From Acinetobacter kookii (GTDB lineage Bacteria; Pseudomonadota; Gammaproteobacteria; Pseudomonadales; Moraxellaceae), in NCBI RefSeq assembly GCF_900096895.1, contig NZ_FMYO01000009.1, positions 1 through 64,000 on the forward strand: 64,000 bases of DNA, written 5' to 3'. Every line of letters begins with the position of its first letter. Positions within the stretch are counted from its first letter, which is position 1. The notes under the pieces were generated by a model, which made no database searches, had not been told where the DNA came from, and saw only the letters and a list, made by a program, of their open reading frames with translations. The position numbers were made by a program, and so were the translations under genes. This document shows positions 7,343-16,689 of the stretch, one piece after another.

Positions 7343-9319
7343 CTATTCACCTTTTGATAAAGGATGAGGATTTTTAAAATAAGGTTTCTTCGCTTTTACT
7401 TTCTTTTCAAAACGTCTGGCACTCAGTTTACGCACTAAACTCGATGAAACAGGGCAGGCTTCGCCCAACACCTGTGCAGCTAAAACTTCACTGCAAAGCG
7501 GTGCAAATAAAAACCCTTTCGAACCCAGACCCGTCAATGCATAAATCTGCTGATCTTGTTGTACCTGACTCACGACCGGAAAATAATCCTGAGTTTGGGC
7601 GCGTACTGAAGCACGACCCTGCCAGCTTTCCACCGGTGCTAAAGTTTTGGCATATTCAGGAAAAACACTGTGGATCAGTTCATAGTTATGCACATGATCT
7701 TCCAGTAGGACTTCCTCATCATCACGATTCGGGTAAAACGATGCGCCTAAAACAAGCTGATCTGCATTGAGCTGCATGCAATAGCCGCCATAGCTATAGG
7801 CCTGATGGGCATCTAAAGGCTGTACGGAGTTGTCTACCCAGCTGACTTGTCCACGAATCGGCTTTAATACAGGAAATTGTGCAAAGAAGTTTTGACTATT
7901 GCGTGCAGCGCAAACAATCACATGATCAAATTCACCCAATAATTGCCCAGTAGTAGAGAGCACCTTCATCAAGGTGGCTTGCTTGATCTCGGACACTTCT
8001 GCTTGCTGATACTGAATCAGGGGATGTTCTAGGATTTGATCTCGTAATTGATGCGGAGAAACAGCCCCTGCCTGCAATAAATTAAGATTGGAGAATTCAG
8101 TATTTAGAGTACAATCTGTGGTGGATTCTGCTTGAAGAATTCCTTCAGGATACTGTTGTGCCAGTCCCAGTAACTCATCGGCATTTTTCAGTGCTAACTG
8201 ACTGACCTGAATTGGGCGGAAAGCTGCAAAGGTTGCATAATGATTTAATGCATGTTGCCAGGCTAAAGTCATTAAATGGTTTGGACTTTGTTCAATCGGA
8301 CACAGTTTCGGGTTCAGTAAGGCCAAAGGATTGCCAGAGCCGCCGGAAAGAGGGGCTGTCTGGTCATAGACCATCACCTGATGGCCACGCTGAGCAAATG
8401 CCCAGGCACAGCTTAAACCTGCGATTCCTGCGCCAATAATCGCAATCTGGCGCTGTTTAAAGATCGCAGTATTTAGCTTGATTTTTTTTTGAGTGGAGTC
8501 TAAATCTTCCGAGGTTTCAACCTGATTTTCAGGCGCATTCCAGATGGCTTTAAGCATTTCCCGTTTATGTCCAAAACCGCGCGGACGTGTAATAGAAATA
8601 CCGTGATTTTTTAAGCCGCGTTTCAGTACACCCGCTACACTAAATGAAGCGAATGTCGTCCCTCTATCCGATAAGCGCACAATGTTGTTGAGAACATTTT
8701 CTTCCCACATATCCGGATTACAAGAGGGGGCGAAACCATCTAAAAACCATGCATTGACTGTTGCTGTTTTTTCCATGACGGGAAAGACATCATGGGCATC
8801 ACCCAGCCATAAATCCAGGCTAAAACGTTCATCCGGAAAGGATAAACGGTGACAGCCGGCAATAGGCATCGGATATTGGGCAATTAATTGCTCAGCCAAA
8901 GGTTGCAGTTCAGGCCATACGTTTAAAGTACGAATCAGGTCATCTTTTCTTAAGGGAAATTTTTCTACAGAAATGGCATGCAGATGGCTGTGATTGTCCG
9001 GGCGAAGCTGTTGCCAAAGCTGCCATAAGGCCAGAATATTTAAGCCGGTGCCAAAACCGGTTTCACCAACACAGAAATATTCAAAATCATTCAGCTTTGC
9101 CAGGCGGGTCGATAAATCGTTGCCATTTAAAAATACATGCCGAGTTTCCAGCAAACCATTATCTTTAGAGAAATAAACGTCTCCAAACAGTTTGGAAACG
9201 GGAACCTCAATGCCATCGACCTGATGCCAATCCAGATCGGCAGTTTGAATAGGATGGGACAAACCTAAATAACCTTTAAATCGAGCTGTAAAACTAAATG
9301 AATCAGTAAATATTGTCAT
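7343..9319 (-). CDS. mnmC: Bifunctional tRNA mnm5s2U34 biosynthesis protein MnmC
   Basis: 658 residues with both MnmC domains. The N-terminal MnmD methyltransferase (about 1-255) has the SAM motif GETGFGTGLN and a WFLDGFAPS active-site segment. The C-terminal FAD oxidase (about 285-655) has IIGAGIAGLSCA. It converts cmnm5(s2)U to nm5(s2)U and then mnm5(s2)U at wobble position 34 of several tRNAs. I use ATG 9319, whose A overlaps the upstream TAA (TAATG), implying coupled translation; a GTG two codons earlier is the alternative. Domain order and length match the enterobacterial enzyme. Confidence 0.92.
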   Translation of the reverse strand: MTIFTDSFSFTARFKGYLGLSHPIQTADLDWHQVDGIEVPVSKLFGDVYFSKDNGLLETRHVFLNGNDLSTRLAKLNDFEYFCVGETGFGTGLNILALWQLWQQLRPDNHSHLHAISVEKFPLRKDDLIRTLNVWPELQPLAEQLIAQYPMPIAGCHRLSFPDERFSLDLWLGDAHDVFPVMEKTATVNAWFLDGFAPSCNPDMWEENVLNNIVRLSDRGTTFASFSVAGVLKRGLKNHGISITRPRGFGHKREMLKAIWNAPENQVETSEDLDSTQKKIKLNTAIFKQRQIAIIGAGIAGLSCAWAFAQRGHQVMVYDQTAPLSGGSGNPLALLNPKLCPIEQSPNHLMTLAWQHALNHYATFAAFRPIQVSQLALKNADELLGLAQQYPEGILQAESTTDCTLNTEFSNLNLLQAGAVSPHQLRDQILEHPLIQYQQAEVSEIKQATLMKVLSTTGQLLGEFDHVIVCAARNSQNFFAQFPVLKPIRGQVSWVDNSVQPLDAHQAYSYGGYCMQLNADQLVLGASFYPNRDDEEVLLEDHVHNYELIHSVFPEYAKTLAPVESWQGRASVRAQTQDYFPVVSQVQQDQQIYALTGLGSKGFLFAPLCSEVLAAQVLGEACPVSSSLVRKLSARRFEKKVKAKKPYFKNPHPLSKGE

Positions 9320-9837
9320 TACCACTGGCGACGACGTTTGGTATACACATAACTGGCAATCAGGAAGCCCAGCAACACGCCGACTGCAATCGTCGCTGCG
9401 CCGTATAAAAACATCTGTGCACTACGTTCACTTTGCAACACCTGCACCTGAACGCCCAAACTGTCATTTTTCAATTGCAGTTCCTGGTTTTGTGCCAAGG
9501 CATCTAAATTGGCTTTTTCCAGTTGCTGTAAGCGGGTGGCCTGATCTTTAACCAGCGCTTTGACTTTGGCATCTTGCACTGCCTTATTCTTGGCAATTTG
9601 TTCTGCGGTCAGCGGTTTGGTTTCCAAAGGTAAACCATTGGCATCCAGCTTGGTAGCAGGAACAGTACCCGGCTTATTTGCAGGTAAGGTTTGTGGGGTG
9701 GTCTGTGGTGGAGGTGTTGCAGTCGTCGCTTGAGCAGCAGGGGCTACAGCAGGTGTCGGAGCAGGAGCAGATTCCACCGCCCAAGCTGTTGAACAGATTA
9801 AAGAGAAACCCAATAAGCTTGAAACTACAACACGCAT
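9319..9837 (-). CDS. Secreted/anchored coiled-coil protein with C-terminal membrane anchor
   Basis: 172 residues. A signal peptide ends near AWA (about residue 20). A Pro/Ala/Thr-rich linker (about 22-60) is followed by a Lys/Gln/Leu-rich helical or coiled-coil stretch (about 75-135). One hydrophobic helix (about 142-165) then ends in YTKRRRQW. The topology suggests a periplasmic body anchored in the inner membrane with a short positive cytoplasmic tail. It resembles the helical part of YgiM/TIGR04211 proteins but lacks the SH3 domain. Function unknown. Its stop codon overlaps the mnmC start, an unexpected partner for a tRNA enzyme. Confidence 0.7.
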   Translation of the reverse strand: MRVVVSSLLGFSLICSTAWAVESAPAPTPAVAPAAQATTATPPPQTTPQTLPANKPGTVPATKLDANGLPLETKPLTAEQIAKNKAVQDAKVKALVKDQATRLQQLEKANLDALAQNQELQLKNDSLGVQVQVLQSERSAQMFLYGAATIAVGVLLGFLIASYVYTKRRRQW

Positions 9838-9841
9838 GATT

Positions 9842-10144
9842 TTATCCTTGAGGGAAAGCTTTATTAAAAGGTTTCACATCAATATGACCATATACGCCTT
9901 CTTTTAAGAAAGGCTCATCTTGCAGCCATGTATCCAGTGCTTCACGGGTTTCAAAGTCAACAATAATCGTGCTGCCATAAAAACCTGCGTGTGGATTGCC
10001 GGGCTCTTTAGGCATTGCACCAGCTACAATTAAACGACCTTCATCATTTAATTTTTGCAGGCGTTCCAAATGCTGTGGACGCGTAGCTAGACGTTTTTCG
10101 ACTGTACCCTCGTTATCGGTACACGTTACGACGAATAAAGGCAT
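9842..10144 (-). CDS. YciI-family protein
   Basis: 100 residues with the YCII ferredoxin-like fold: MPLFVVTCTDNEG at the start and the conserved GFYGSTIIVDFET segment with a His/Asp pair nearby. The family is related to muconolactone isomerase and chlorite-dismutase-like folds, but its cellular role is unsettled. Located between yciB and the coiled-coil gene on the same strand; yciI next to yciB is a widespread arrangement. Confidence 0.85.
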   Translation of the reverse strand: MPLFVVTCTDNEGTVEKRLATRPQHLERLQKLNDEGRLIVAGAMPKEPGNPHAGFYGSTIIVDFETREALDTWLQDEPFLKEGVYGHIDVKPFNKAFPQG

Positions 10145-10170
10145 ATTCTTTCTCGATCAGTTGACCTGAA

Positions 10171-10785
10171 TTAGGCTTCAGGCGACTTAAAATATTTGCG
10201 CAAGACAATAAACTGAACAATGATAAAGGAAAACATCACAATCATGTCACCAAATGCAGTAAATTCGCCCCAATATTTTCCGCCAGCAAATAAAAAAGCG
10301 AAAAAAACATGCAGGAAAGACATGAATGCGAACATGCCAGCCCAGGCAAAGTTTAAGTTTTTCCAGCCTTTTGCGGTTAAATTGAAAATAGGACCAAATA
10401 AACGCTGAATCAGGGGTTTCTTGTCTTTGGTAAAGTAAGGTGAAAGCAGGAAGGCACCCGCAAAAACAATATTTAAAAGAGCGGCTTTCAAACGGATATA
10501 AAAATCATCGCTCAGCATTAAGGTAATGCCACCAAAAATGACTGTCATAAACAGTACAATCCATTGCTGTTTATCCAGGCGGAATTTCTGGCTGACAAAT
10601 AAGACGCCATACACCACCAGCATTGAGATGATCAGACCTGCGGTAGCCACTAAAATGTGATTATTATCAATACCTCCCGCTGAACCGATCAAATGTAATA
10701 GCGGATGTTCGGTATCTTTGGGATCAACAGTTTTATATAAATAAAAGAAAATAATGAGTGGCACAAAGTCTAAAAGTGCTTTCAT
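10171..10785 (-). CDS. yciB: Inner membrane septation protein YciB/IspZ
   Basis: 204 residues, nearly all hydrophobic, with five or six membrane helices and the family start MKALLDFVPLIIFF. I chose ATG 10785 because it gives the usual YciB N-terminus; an upstream in-frame start would add 17 atypical residues. YciB/IspZ is an inner-membrane protein implicated in cell-envelope integrity and septation. The divergent PHP gene starts 45 bases away, so the promoters must overlap. Confidence 0.9.
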   Translation of the reverse strand: MKALLDFVPLIIFFYLYKTVDPKDTEHPLLHLIGSAGGIDNNHILVATAGLIISMLVVYGVLFVSQKFRLDKQQWIVLFMTVIFGGITLMLSDDFYIRLKAALLNIVFAGAFLLSPYFTKDKKPLIQRLFGPIFNLTAKGWKNLNFAWAGMFAFMSFLHVFFAFLFAGGKYWGEFTAFGDMIVMFSFIIVQFIVLRKYFKSPEA

Positions 10786-10830
10786 GTTAGAGTATCTAAA
10801 TCTGATCAAATAAATGACATAGTATAAGTG

Positions 10831-11682
10831 ATGCAAGGCATAGATTTACATACACATAGTAATATTTCTGATGGAACTTTGTCTCCAGAACAACTTGTGC
10901 ATGCAGCCGTGGAAAAAGGCATTCATACCCTTGCGCTGACGGACCACGATAGCATGGATGGCTTAAAAATAGCTGAAAATATTGCGCAGGCTTTACCGCT
11001 GAATATTATTTCCGGTGTCGAAATCTCCAGCCAATGGTCACGTCCGGCAACGAAAAAAAACTATGCCGTACATGTGGTTGCATTGAATATGCAAAAACCA
11101 GAACCGTTACTTGCCTTACTGGAACAACAAAAACAGATTCGGGCGATTCGTGCCAAACAGATCTGTGATTTGCTGGTTCCGCTGATTGGTGAGGATATTT
11201 ATGCCGATGTGATTACCAAAGTGGAGGGTGTTGCAGACCGGATCACCCGAACCCATATTGCCAAAACCCTGGTAGAAAAAGGTTATGTCAGTCGTCCACA
11301 ACAGGCTTTTGATAAATATATTAAAGAAGGCAAAAAAGCCTATGTGAAATTTGATGGCCTGGGTTTGGAAGAAACCATTCAGGTCATTCATGAGAGTCAG
11401 GGTTTCGCCGTGCTGGCGCATCCGACGAAATATGATTTATCAGCTACTAATATCCGCTATTTGATTGAAATTTTTGCCCAGTTTGGTGGGGATGCTGTGG
11501 AGCTTCCGCCAGCGATTGAGCCGGCCTCAACCCGCCAAATGGTCGACCGGATGATTGAACAGTTTGGTCTCAAGGTGTCAGTGGGCAGTGATTTTCATGG
11601 TGATAATATGCCGTGGATCAAGCTGGGTAATATTCCGCGCGTTAAGGAAGGACAGGTCGGGATTTGGGAGAGTTTTGTTTGA
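10831..11682 (+). CDS. PHP-domain phosphoesterase (YciV/RNase AM-like)
   Basis: 283 residues. PHP metal-binding motifs are present in order: DLHTHSNISDGTLSP at the N-terminus, LTDHDSMDG, a central His/Glu region with HPTKYD, and GSDFHGDNMPW near the end. This matches the YciV family, which acts as a 3',5'-nucleoside bisphosphate phosphatase and as a 5'-3' exoribonuclease trimming rRNA 5' ends in E. coli. Start at ATG 10831; a GTG directly before it is possible. Divergent from yciB, as in many gammaproteobacteria. Confidence 0.87.
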   Translation: MQGIDLHTHSNISDGTLSPEQLVHAAVEKGIHTLALTDHDSMDGLKIAENIAQALPLNIISGVEISSQWSRPATKKNYAVHVVALNMQKPEPLLALLEQQKQIRAIRAKQICDLLVPLIGEDIYADVITKVEGVADRITRTHIAKTLVEKGYVSRPQQAFDKYIKEGKKAYVKFDGLGLEETIQVIHESQGFAVLAHPTKYDLSATNIRYLIEIFAQFGGDAVELPPAIEPASTRQMVDRMIEQFGLKVSVGSDFHGDNMPWIKLGNIPRVKEGQVGIWESFV

Positions 11683-11812
11683 CCTCTCCCTTGCGCAGCA
11701 GTGCTGCTCATCTCCTAGAAGAAGAGGCGATATCCATTATTAAAATTTAGAAAGGATAAAAGCTCCTTCTCCCTCTGGGATGAGGAATATATTCCGCAAG
11801 GGGAAGAGGGTC
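11681..11812. repeat. Intergenic element with imperfect inverted ends
   Basis: GACCTCTCCCTTGCG at 11681-11695 recurs inverted at about 11796-11812 (CGCAAGGGGAAGAGGGTC), with a second pyrimidine-rich pair inside (CTCCTTCTCCC / GGGGAAGAGGG). It fills the gap between the converging PHP and bestrophin genes. This looks like a dispersed palindromic repeat and may act as a bidirectional terminator. Confidence 0.4.
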
Positions 11813-12723
11813 TAAAGCAAATTATGATCCTGTGCCTGAATCGGTGGTGGGGTTGGTTTACCCAAAGTTCCCAGCAGTTCAATTTCAATGGTGCGCACCA
11901 TTGAGTCCAGTGGCAAGTCATTGCTTTGCGTGCCGAAAGGTTCTTCAATTTCGGAACTGAGCGCATCCAGACCCAAAAAGGTATAAGCCAAAATACCGAC
12001 CATTAAAGGCGTCGCCAAACCCAAGGTTGCGCCCAGACTAAACGGCAACATAAAACAGAAAAAATACACGGTACGGTTTAGTAAGACTGAATAGGCAAAA
12101 GGCAAAGGTGTGGTGGCAATACGGTCGCAACCGGTTTGAACCAGACTCAGTTCAGCCACATGCTGGTTCATCTGGGTATAAATAATATCGGAAATTTCGC
12201 CTTCTTTAAGGGCTTGCATCAATTCCCATTGAATCAGGCTCAAGGTGTATTGTGGTGCATTGGCCTGCTGGTAAAGCTGGGTTACAGCCTGTTGGCTCAT
12301 GCCGCTGGTTTCTACCAATGCCATAGGATTCGCCGTTTGATGACGCAAACGGTCACGCAGTACATTGGCAAACACAATCACGTGCTGAATGATGCGTTCA
12401 CGGCGTCCTTGGCTGAGCATGCGACAGTCGCGGTCAAAATGCCGCGCATTGGCAATCAGCATGCCCCACAGTTTACGGGCTTCCCACCAGCGGTCATAAC
12501 AGGCGGTGTTTTTAAAGCCGAGAAAAATCGACAGTACCACCCCAATTAAGGTAAAGCCCACCAGGGGAAGTTCTGGAAAATGAAAGTAACCAATATAAGA
12601 CAGACCGCCAATCACTGAGGAGATCAGCATGACCACACCTAAAGGCGGCAAAACCTTGGGCAGGATGGTTCCGCGCCAGGAAAAGAGCAGCTTGAATACA
12701 CTAGGTTGATCACGAACAATCAT
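11812..12723 (-). CDS. Bestrophin-family anion channel (YneE-like)
   Basis: 303 residues with the bestrophin/UPF0187 signature GFKNTACYDRWWEARKLWG near residues 69-87. There are membrane helices around 25-65 and 205-250, and a C-terminal polar tail. Bacterial homologues form pentameric ion channels in the inner membrane. It appears monocistronic: a 73-base gap precedes it and the inverted-repeat element follows. Confidence 0.88.
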   Translation of the reverse strand: MIVRDQPSVFKLLFSWRGTILPKVLPPLGVVMLISSVIGGLSYIGYFHFPELPLVGFTLIGVVLSIFLGFKNTACYDRWWEARKLWGMLIANARHFDRDCRMLSQGRRERIIQHVIVFANVLRDRLRHQTANPMALVETSGMSQQAVTQLYQQANAPQYTLSLIQWELMQALKEGEISDIIYTQMNQHVAELSLVQTGCDRIATTPLPFAYSVLLNRTVYFFCFMLPFSLGATLGLATPLMVGILAYTFLGLDALSSEIEEPFGTQSNDLPLDSMVRTIEIELLGTLGKPTPPPIQAQDHNLL

Positions 12724-12796
12724 GTTATTAGTATCATCAAAATTTTTTGTTGATCTTCAATGTTAGCAGGGCTTTTGTCAATATTTGTTACAACTA

Positions 12797-13489
12797 TTAT
12801 TGAGTTGAAATCAGTCCCAGCTCCGCCAGAGAACAGCTTCCTTCTGGTGACACAATACAATGGTCAATCAGCTTGATTTCCAATAATTGACAGGCACTTA
12901 GAATACGTTGTGTGAGTTCGACATCGGCGCTCGATGGCTGTGGCATCCCCCAAGGATGATTATGCGCAATGACGAGACTGCTGGCATGTTGATTGATGGC
13001 ATGACGCAGCAGCTGATTTGTGGAAATTTCACACGAATTAAGCGAACCGTAGAACATTTTCTTAAAGCTTATTTTTCTTAAATGTGCATCCAGGCAAAGT
13101 ACCGCAAAAACTTCCTGCTTTTCACCCAGCAATTCGAATTTCAAAAAATCCAGGAGTATTTTTGAATTGCTTAATTCAATTTTTCCCTGCTGTAAATGGG
13201 TGGAAATATAGCGCCGTCCCAATTCCTTCACCGCAATCAGTTGGGCATATTTGCTTGCCCCGATACCATGAAATTGGCTTAAATCTTGAAGTCCGGCATC
13301 CAAAATAGGGTTGAGCCCGCCAAAATGCTGCAAGAGCATGCGGGAAAGCTCAACGGCAGAATGTTGCCTGGAGCCGGAGCGTAAAAAGATGGCCAGCAGT
13401 TCAGCATCTGACAGACTTGCAGCGCCTTGTTGAATCAGCCTTTCGCGTGGACGTTCCTGTTCAGGCCAGTGTTTAATCGATAAATTCAT
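12797..13489 (-). CDS. radC: RadC-family JAB-domain protein
   Basis: 230 residues. The N-terminal helix-hairpin-helix-like region (RPRERLIQQGAASLSDAELL) is followed by the JAB1/MPN-like metalloprotease domain with HNHPWG...SSAD, the family's metal site. The usual Ser after HNHP is Trp here. RadC is named for DNA repair but its role is disputed. The gene is divergent from coaBC, as in many gammaproteobacteria, across a 112-base gap. Confidence 0.92.
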   Translation of the reverse strand: MNLSIKHWPEQERPRERLIQQGAASLSDAELLAIFLRSGSRQHSAVELSRMLLQHFGGLNPILDAGLQDLSQFHGIGASKYAQLIAVKELGRRYISTHLQQGKIELSNSKILLDFLKFELLGEKQEVFAVLCLDAHLRKISFKKMFYGSLNSCEISTNQLLRHAINQHASSLVIAHNHPWGMPQPSSADVELTQRILSACQLLEIKLIDHCIVSPEGSCSLAELGLISTQ

Positions 13490-13601
13490 TGTTTTTAGAC
13501 TTTTTTGTTATTAGTGAGGGTATTACAGCAAGTCGCTGACTTGGGTATGACTTTATTTAATGCTATTGTGAGCGCCACTGCAACAGAAAGGTAGCCTGTT
13601 C

Positions 13602-14867
13602 GTGAGCTTCGATTTGAGTGTGATTCCAAATAAAAACATTGTTTTAGCGGTAACTGGTGGTATTGCGGCATATAAAAGTGCCATTTTGGTCCGTCGTTTA
13701 AAAGATGCAGGCTTTAATGTCCGTGTGGTCATGACGCATGGGGCACAGGCTTTTATTACTCCGTTGACCTTTCAGGCCCTGTCGGGAAATCCGGTGCACA
13801 CTGAATTACTCAATCCTGAAGCTGAAGCAGGCATGGGGCATATTGAATTGGCGCGTTGGGCCGACTTACTGCTGGTTGCCCCTGCAACTTGTGACACGCT
13901 GGCAAAATTCGCGACAGGTTTGGCAGATGATTTACTCAGTACTTTATATCTGGCGACCAAAGCGCCTGTTTGGGTCGCACCTGCCATGAATCAGCAAATG
14001 TGGGCGGCCAAAGCGACGCAGCGCAATTTGAATACACTGGTGGAAGATGGCGTGCATGTGATTATGCCGGATGCCGGTTCACAAGCCTGCGGTGATGTCG
14101 GTTTGGGACGTATGCCTGAGCCGGAAGATTTAGCACATCAGGTGACTGAATATTTCCACCGTGCACAGCGTGCGATTGCAGAAAAATTTGGCATGCTGGC
14201 TGGCAAACATGTCGTGATTACTGCGGGACCTACGCGTGAAGCGCTGGACCCGGTCCGTTATATTTCCAACCACAGTACCGGAAAGATGGGCTTTTCCTTG
14301 GCTGCGGCCTGCTATGCAGCCGGTGCCAAAGTCACTTTAATTGCAGGACCGGTCAGTCTGGATACTCCAAATGGTGTACGCCGTATTAATGTGCAATCTG
14401 CCATGCAGATGCTGGAACACAGTATGGAACAGCTGGATAAAGGCTGTGACATCTTTATTGCCACGGCTGCGGTGGCGGATTACCGCGTCGCAGAAGTGGC
14501 CGAGCATAAAATCAAGAAAGCTGGTGATGAGCTGAATGTGGCTTTAATTAAAAACCCGGATATTGTGGCAACCATTGCCCAGCAACAAAAACGTCCATTT
14601 ATGGTGGGATTTGCCGCTGAAACCCGCAATGTGGAAGAATATGCCGCCGGCAAGCTGGTCGCGAAAAAACTGGATATGATTGCCTGCAATGATGTTTCAC
14701 GTTCCGACATCGGTTTTGCATCGGACCAAAATGCCATGACGGTATTTTTTGCTGAAAGTTATCAGATGGAAAAACGTGATCTGGAAAAAGCCTCGAAACA
14801 GGAAATCGCGCAGCAGCTGGTAGAAGCAATTCATGATGCCTTGCAACAGGAAATAGAGCCAGTTTAA
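13602..14867 (+). CDS. coaBC: Bifunctional CoA biosynthesis protein CoaBC
   Basis: 421 residues. The N-terminal CoaC flavoprotein (about 1-190) has GGIAAYKS, the PAMNQQMW motif and ACGDVGLGRM with the catalytic cysteine. The C-terminal CoaB ligase (about 200-415) has GPTREALDPVRYISNHSTG and the HKIKK motif. It makes 4'-phosphopantothenoylcysteine and decarboxylates it to 4'-phosphopantetheine. Translation starts at GTG 13602, with AAAGG about 10 bases upstream. A terminator follows at 14886. Confidence 0.95.
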   Translation: MSFDLSVIPNKNIVLAVTGGIAAYKSAILVRRLKDAGFNVRVVMTHGAQAFITPLTFQALSGNPVHTELLNPEAEAGMGHIELARWADLLLVAPATCDTLAKFATGLADDLLSTLYLATKAPVWVAPAMNQQMWAAKATQRNLNTLVEDGVHVIMPDAGSQACGDVGLGRMPEPEDLAHQVTEYFHRAQRAIAEKFGMLAGKHVVITAGPTREALDPVRYISNHSTGKMGFSLAAACYAAGAKVTLIAGPVSLDTPNGVRRINVQSAMQMLEHSMEQLDKGCDIFIATAAVADYRVAEVAEHKIKKAGDELNVALIKNPDIVATIAQQQKRPFMVGFAAETRNVEEYAAGKLVAKKLDMIACNDVSRSDIGFASDQNAMTVFFAESYQMEKRDLEKASKQEIAQQLVEAIHDALQQEIEPV

Positions 14868-14885
14868 AACACAGGCCATGAATTA

Positions 14886-14913
14886 AAATGCAACCTGTCC
14901 GTTGCATTTTTTA
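14886..14913 (+). terminator. coaBC terminator
   Basis: AAAATGCAAC / GTTGCATTTTTT stem with a short loop, ending in a T-run, about 20 bases past the coaBC stop. Confidence 0.85.
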
Positions 14914-15020
14914 TGCTATCTACATTATGTTGAATGCTTAAAGCGCAAATGTTTAGAGCAATTTAACTGTAACAATAAGACTCTCCTGTTTTTGAAACGG
15001 ATCTTTACAAGGACATCAAC

Positions 15021-15398
15021 ATGATTAAAAAAACATTCACCACAGTCATGCTTTCTGCTGCTTTGTCGTTCAGCAGTGTCAGCTTTGCTGGTACGCTTGA
15101 ACAAAATATGATGACGCTTGGAAAAAACTTTAAAATGTTTAACAAGGCGGATAATCAGAACGATGCATTGCAAGCGCTGGATAATATGAAGGCTGCGGCT
15201 TTGGATGCAAAAAAAGTGAAATTAAAAGCCCATAATGCAAAAGCGCCGAGCTCAGATGCCTTATATGATCAGTTGCTGGCAGAGATTGATAAAACCCGGT
15301 TATTGGTTCAGGCTGGTCAATTAGAGCAGGCCAAAGTGGAAGGTAAAAAAATTGCTGCGGTTAAAGATCGAGGACATGCTGCTTATAACCATCACTGA
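15021..15398 (+). CDS. cybC: Cytochrome b562-family periplasmic protein
   Basis: 125 residues. A signal peptide ends at SFA-GTLEQ. The mature protein is a four-helix bundle with the CybC pattern LEQNMMTLGKNFK, where Met7 of the mature chain matches the E. coli heme ligand. The middle carries AAALDA as in E. coli. The C-terminus has DRGHAAY, whose His fits the second ligand (E. coli AYHQKY), followed by an extra NHH. It is a small periplasmic b-type electron carrier of unclear partner. ATG follows an ACAAGGACATCAAC ribosome site. Confidence 0.82.
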   Translation: MIKKTFTTVMLSAALSFSSVSFAGTLEQNMMTLGKNFKMFNKADNQNDALQALDNMKAAALDAKKVKLKAHNAKAPSSDALYDQLLAEIDKTRLLVQAGQLEQAKVEGKKIAAVKDRGHAAYNHH

Positions 15399-15526
15399 TG
15401 TGATGCATATTTAGCGTTCCAGGTGAGGCTGGGTGAAAAGTGAGATGAAGCCCATTTACGCTTGTTCGTGACCATTGTGTGAACGGTGTAAATCGTATCC
15501 CAGCAAGCCGCATGCAAAATTAAAAT

Positions 15527-15566
15527 AAAAATGCCAGTCCATGGTTAAATGGACTGGCATTTTGTA
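15527..15566. terminator. Bidirectional terminator between cybC and dusA
   Basis: AAAATGCCAGTCCAT / ATGGACTGGCATTTT is a 15-bp perfect stem with a loop of about 5 bases. Its A and T flanks let it stop both the cybC (+) and dusA (-) transcripts. Confidence 0.88.
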
Positions 15567-15582
15567 TGGGGATACCGTGCAA

Positions 15583-16614
15583 TTAACTTGAAGCTAGAGA
15601 GCTCTGATTTTCTTTTATATATTCTTCAGTGCGTTGCATCGCTTCCTGAATATTGATCAAAGCTGTCTCTACATCTTTTAGGGTTTTGGCATTGCCACCG
15701 CTTAAAGCCTGACGCCATTTTCGTGCACCCGGCAAATTCTGGAATAATCCTAAAATATGACGGGTAATAATAGAAAGTGGAGCACCTTCCTCCATCCGTT
15801 TGGCAATATACGGCATCATTTGCGCCATAATCTCAAAACGGTCAGGTGCTTCCAGATTCCAGAGTTGTCCAAGTTCAGCCAGTAGATAGGGATTGTGATA
15901 AGCCTCGCGGCCAATCATCACCCCATCAACATGTTTTAAATGTTCTTGGGTTTCAGCCAAGGTTTTGATTCCGCCGTTAATCTCAATCAGCAGGTTTGGA
16001 CGGTCCTGTTTTAAATGGTAAACATCTTCATAACGCAAAGGCGGAACATCGCGGTTTTCTTTCGGTGACAAGCCCTGAAGCAGGGCAATACGTGCATGCA
16101 CGATAAAATTGTCACAACCTGTTTTGGCTACGGTATCGACAAAATGCAGCATTTCTTCATAAGACTGCATGTCATCAATACCGATCCGGTGTTTGACCGT
16201 CACAGGAATATCCACGGCATTGCGCATTTCAGCAATACATTCAGCCACCAGGTCGGGTTCTGCCATTAAGCATGCGCCAATTTTGTTGTTTTGTACGCGG
16301 TCACTGGGACAGCCCACATTCAGGTTGACTTCATCATAGCCCCAGTCTTGTGCCATTTTGGTACAGGTCGCAAGATCTTTCGGATTTGAGCCACCAAGTT
16401 GCAGAACAATCGGGTGTTCTTCGTTGTTATAGTCCAAATGGCGTGCTGCACCGCCAAAAAGAATGGCACCCGTCGTCACCATTTCAGTATACATAATAAT
16501 ATTCGGATTAAACAGGCGTGCAAAAAAACGGTAGTCACGGGTAGTCCAATCCATCATCGGGGCGACACTGATTCGCGGGGATTGAGTGTTTTCAATGTTT
16601 TTGATAATAGTCAT
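15583..16614 (-). CDS. dusA: tRNA-dihydrouridine(20/20a) synthase DusA
   Basis: 343 residues. FMN-binding TIM barrel starting RISVAPMMDWTTRDYR, with catalytic Cys in NVGCPSDRVQNNKIGACLM and the KHRIGIDD segment. It reduces U20/U20a in the tRNA D-loop using NADPH. The 5' end (around 16550-16600) is the established attachment target of a family of tyrosine integrases, and a decayed integrase of that type lies right upstream. The reading frame is intact, so any past insertion kept or rebuilt the start of the gene. Confidence 0.95.
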   Translation of the reverse strand: MTIIKNIENTQSPRISVAPMMDWTTRDYRFFARLFNPNIIMYTEMVTTGAILFGGAARHLDYNNEEHPIVLQLGGSNPKDLATCTKMAQDWGYDEVNLNVGCPSDRVQNNKIGACLMAEPDLVAECIAEMRNAVDIPVTVKHRIGIDDMQSYEEMLHFVDTVAKTGCDNFIVHARIALLQGLSPKENRDVPPLRYEDVYHLKQDRPNLLIEINGGIKTLAETQEHLKHVDGVMIGREAYHNPYLLAELGQLWNLEAPDRFEIMAQMMPYIAKRMEEGAPLSIITRHILGLFQNLPGARKWRQALSGGNAKTLKDVETALINIQEAMQRTEEYIKENQSSLASS

Positions 16615-16689
16615 TAAAAATCATACCTTTAATCTTTGTTTCGCAACCTGCGCGAATCTGTTTGAACCTGTGTTTAGATGGGTTAATCG

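Noticed and set aside
7051..7350. Open frame on the minus strand across the rhodanese 3' end and terminator
   Set aside because: Crosses a strong terminator hairpin and has no ribosome site or recognisable protein.
11555..11743. Open frame overlapping the PHP gene end and the intergenic repeat
   Set aside because: Mostly inside the PHP gene in another frame; no start signals.
14599..14907. Open frame antisense to coaBC
   Set aside because: Shadow of a well-supported core gene.
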